NCBI GenBank assembly: GCA_028282865.1
Contig: JANQHA010000681.1
Span: 1-7,841 of the forward strand
Direction of reading: 5' to 3'
Length of the DNA stretch: 7,841 nt
Source: Oligoflexales bacterium
GTDB taxonomy: Bacteria > Bdellovibrionota_B > Oligoflexia > Oligoflexales > CACXFL01
Shown: positions 6,237 through 7,841 of the stretch, piece by piece
Numbering within the stretch: position 1 is the stretch's first letter
Layout of the letters: each line of letters opens with the position of its first letter
The notes under the pieces: model-generated
The model's input: only the letters and a program-made list of their open reading frames with translations
Database searches by the model: none
What the model was told of the DNA's origin: nothing
Position numbers and translations under genes: made by a program

Positions 6237-6920
6237 ATGCTGCCAGGTATTTCATATTATGAGTACAAGTTTCTCGTACGCAACGATCAGCTGGTCCACG
6301 TACGTAACTTGCTATCGTCTTTCTACGGGGGGAGTGACCCCTACCCCGAGGGGGTTGTGGACTCCATTTATTTTGATGATTTGTCTTCTAGCTGCTTTCA
6401 TCAATGTCAAGAAGGGGACCCCATTAAAGAAAAATATCGGATTAGGGGGTATGGGAATAGGACTTATTCCCAAATCCACTATAAGCGCAAAAACCTTTCG
6501 GGTGTTAGTAAACTCAAAAGCTCAATTGAACCAGTGGAAGTAAATACTGGCGATCATGTTAGTTGGAATCTCATTAAAAGCAACGATGAGATTAATGCAG
6601 AAGCATTTAATGAGATACGTTTGCGGGCGCAAATGCTTGGTTATTTGGTTCCAGTAATTAGGGTTAAATACTACCGATATAGGTTTCGAGTTAATGACTA
6701 CCGAATTACACTCGACACAAACGTCGAGGTTACTGGAATGACTAATGGTGTCCATCAATTCAAACTGGATTATGGCGTTCTTCGTCATCATGTTCTAGAA
6801 GTTAAAACGCTAGGGTCACGACCATACTTGCCGCTGTTTGGTGCTAGTAGGTTGCCGCAAATATCTTTCTCTAAGTTCTTTCTAGGGTTAAATCTCTTGT
6901 GTGGTGAAAATGCCGCGTAG
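6237..6920 (+). CDS. VTC-domain protein (polyphosphate-polymerase-type triphosphate tunnel fold)
   Basis: The 227-residue protein spans a complete VTC domain, the catalytic module that in yeast Vtc4 makes polyphosphate from ATP inside a basic beta-barrel tunnel. Matching motifs in order: YEYKFLV (8-14), VVDSIYFDD (40-48), EKYRIRGYG (65-73), HYKRK (81-85), SKLK (91-94), VKYYRYRF (143-150), YRITLD (155-160), VLEVK (186-190) and FSKFFLG (211-217). Likely tunnel residues by comparison with what I recall of Vtc4 are R68, R70, K83, R147, R156, E188, K190 and K213. The position before K83, where the family usually has glutamate (E-x-K), is H81. No signal peptide or membrane segment is present, so it should be cytoplasmic. 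It starts 3 bp after the lipoprotein and ends 20 bp before the DUF4956 gene. Enzymatic activity is inferred. Confidence 0.88.
   Translation: MLPGISYYEYKFLVRNDQLVHVRNLLSSFYGGSDPYPEGVVDSIYFDDLSSSCFHQCQEGDPIKEKYRIRGYGNRTYSQIHYKRKNLSGVSKLKSSIEPVEVNTGDHVSWNLIKSNDEINAEAFNEIRLRAQMLGYLVPVIRVKYYRYRFRVNDYRITLDTNVEVTGMTNGVHQFKLDYGVLRHHVLEVKTLGSRPYLPLFGASRLPQISFSKFFLGLNLLCGENAA
6327..6354 (+). repeat. G-run/C-run cluster with alternative pairings inside the VTC gene
   Basis: A run of six G (6327-6332), two C4 blocks (6338-6341 and 6344-6347) and a G5 run (6350-6354) lie within 28 nt. The first G-run can pair with either C block, and ACCCC (6337-6341) can instead pair with GGGGT (6351-6355). The composition contrasts with the AT-richer gene around it. 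Confidence 0.4.
6452..6472 (+). repeat. Perfect 8-bp inverted repeat inside the VTC gene
   Basis: TGGGAATA (6452-6459) and TATTCCCA (6465-6472) are exact reverse complements around a 5-nt loop. In mRNA this gives a stable hairpin within the codons for about residues 72-79. It is not followed by a T-run, so it is not a terminator of the usual kind. Confidence 0.5.
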
Positions 6921-6930
6921 CTGCGAAATC

Positions 6931-6936
6931 GAGGTG
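6931..6936 (+). promoter_or_regulatory. Shine-Dalgarno-like GAGGTG supporting a TTG start
   Basis: GAGGTG lies 4 nt before TTG at 6941. No in-frame ATG occurs until codon 70, which falls inside the membrane region, so this site helps fix the start of the DUF4956 gene. Confidence 0.55.
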
Positions 6937-6940
6937 TCTT

Positions 6941-7627
6941 TTGGATAATATTTCAGCATATTTATCGAGCCTGGACGAGGTCCAATTTCAAACTCGTGAA
7001 TTTATTATTAGCCTACTCATCTCTTTGGTTTTCGGCTTAGCATTAAAGTCATTATATAGTTTATATTTCCGTGATAATGAGCCTCAAGATGGCAGTTTAG
7101 CTCGTAGCTTAGTATTAATTACGCCGGCATTGACGACTCTGTTTTGGATGATTCAAACTAATGCAGTGCTGTCTTTGGGTTTACTGGGTTCAATGTCCTT
7201 TGTTAGGTTTAGGACCCCTGTCAAGCGGCCAGAGGACGTTAGTTTTATCGTGCTTGCTTTGGCGGTGGCTGTTTCCTGCGCCATACAGATATTTGTAATC
7301 GGTTTGACCCTGCTATGTGTTTTTCTAATTTTTACTCTAATACGTAACTACTTTGGTGATGGCATCGCCAAGAAAGGGCACTTTGCCATTATAACCTTCA
7401 ATACCAAGCGAGACATTTCGGTTGTAGATGTAAGCAATAGTCTGGCAACTACTGGTATTAACTGTGAATTTGTTAGTGCCCGAACTTACGATGGCATTTC
7501 TTCAATGGTTTTTAATGCCTCAAAATTAAGTAGTGATAGCCATGACCGGATTAAAGCTTGCCTGATTAGTTTAGATGATGTAGGACACATTAATATTTTC
7601 TTACCAAATGACAGATTAGGCGCGTAG
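6941..7627 (+). CDS. DUF4956 family multi-pass membrane protein, TTG start
   Basis: The 228-residue protein has an N-terminal membrane half and a soluble C-terminal half. Hydrophobic segments lie at about 22-42, 56-72, 74-88, 100-116 and 117-136. The hallmark is LGLLGSMSFVRFRTPVKRPED (79-99): a membrane segment running into a basic RFRTPVKRP loop, which matches the DUF4956 signature as I know it. Residues about 145-228 form a mixed alpha/beta domain (HFAIITFNTKRDISVVDVS), probably cytoplasmic. The family has no established function. It recurs next to VTC-domain proteins, so a role as membrane partner or channel for the VTC product is a reasonable inference. Initiation at TTG is supported by GAGGTG 4 nt upstream. 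The gene lies 20 bp after the VTC gene, and the next gene starts 3 bp after its stop. Confidence 0.87.
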   Translation: MDNISAYLSSLDEVQFQTREFIISLLISLVFGLALKSLYSLYFRDNEPQDGSLARSLVLITPALTTLFWMIQTNAVLSLGLLGSMSFVRFRTPVKRPEDVSFIVLALAVAVSCAIQIFVIGLTLLCVFLIFTLIRNYFGDGIAKKGHFAIITFNTKRDISVVDVSNSLATTGINCEFVSARTYDGISSMVFNASKLSSDSHDRIKACLISLDDVGHINIFLPNDRLGA

Positions 7628-7630
7628 CAT

Positions 7631-7841
7631 ATGAGGGTTAAATCGCCAGAAGTTGAGCGTTCGATTCATTCCAAGCGAATTGTATGGTTGCTTGGCATCC
7701 TGTTATTTTTCTCTTTTTTGCATGTTACAATTTTGGGTGGTAGCACTGAGAGTGACTTAACTATTTCAAAAAAAATGCAGCTACCGATCCGCGAGCTATC
7801 TGGTATGAACCCTTATGGTAACAGCCAGTTTGTAGCAATTG
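7631..7841 (+). CDS. Membrane-anchored or exported protein of unknown function (partial, C-terminus off right edge)
   Basis: Seventy codons are visible from ATG at 7631, 3 bp after the DUF4956 stop, with no stop before the edge. A basic N-terminus (RSIHSKR, 10-16) precedes one hydrophobic segment (about 17-36), which suggests an inner-membrane anchor or uncleaved signal with the rest in the periplasm. No lipobox is present. The visible end reads LPIRELSGMNPYGNSQFVAI. The ELSG-M/L...F-V-A-I pattern resembles the first blade of SdiA-regulated or phytase-like beta-propellers, but 20 residues are too few to assign a family. The ribosome-binding site is weak, fitting translational coupling. By position it is the fourth member of the lipoprotein-VTC-DUF4956 operon. 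Confidence 0.75.
   Translation, partial: MRVKSPEVERSIHSKRIVWLLGILLFFSFLHVTILGGSTESDLTISKKMQLPIRELSGMNPYGNSQFVAI

Noticed and set aside
6259..6791. Open frames overlapping the VTC gene on both strands (6259-6543 plus, 6522-6791 minus)
   Set aside because: The VTC motifs run continuously through the other frame; these products match nothing I recognise.

Overview
The window comes from a Gram-negative bacterium, probably a proteobacterium or a deltaproteobacterial/Bdellovibrionota-like lineage. The evidence is a lipobox lipoprotein, a Sec-exported periplasmic binding protein and the gene set itself. Base composition looks like low-to-mid 40s % GC by eye (not computed), and at least two genes appear to start with TTG. 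The lineage is a weak inference. I see no sign of phage, insertion sequence, CRISPR, tRNA or rRNA.

Layout: (1) 1-1001, minus strand, is the 5' part of an RlmL/YpsC-type THUMP-domain rRNA methyltransferase that runs off the left edge. (2) 1002-1287 is a divergent intergenic region with a candidate promoter. (3) 1288-5484, plus strand, is a three-gene ABC importer: periplasmic binding protein, ATPase, and a fused two-domain permease. It resembles ferric-ion (FbpABC) or 2-aminoethylphosphonate-type importers in architecture, but its binding protein belongs to a distinct, apparently uncharacterised subfamily. (4) 5485-5633 is a 149-bp gap with a possible promoter. (5) 5634-7841, plus strand, holds four genes spaced 3, 20 and 3 bp apart: a thioredoxin-like lipoprotein, a VTC-domain (polyphosphate-polymerase fold) protein, a DUF4956 membrane protein, and a membrane-anchored or exported protein cut by the right edge.

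The importer is conventional in layout: the SBP captures a ligand in the periplasm, the fused permease forms the channel and the ATPase dimer drives it. The second cluster is the most interesting part. A soluble VTC catalytic domain next to a separate multi-pass DUF4956 protein looks like a split bacterial counterpart of the eukaryotic VTC polyphosphate polymerase/translocator. Here it is tied to an envelope thioredoxin-fold lipoprotein and to a fourth, probably extracytoplasmic protein. The VTC-DUF4956 pairing is, to my knowledge, recurrent in bacteria but functionally unexplained. The thioredoxin lipoprotein and the last protein are the parts I would not have predicted.
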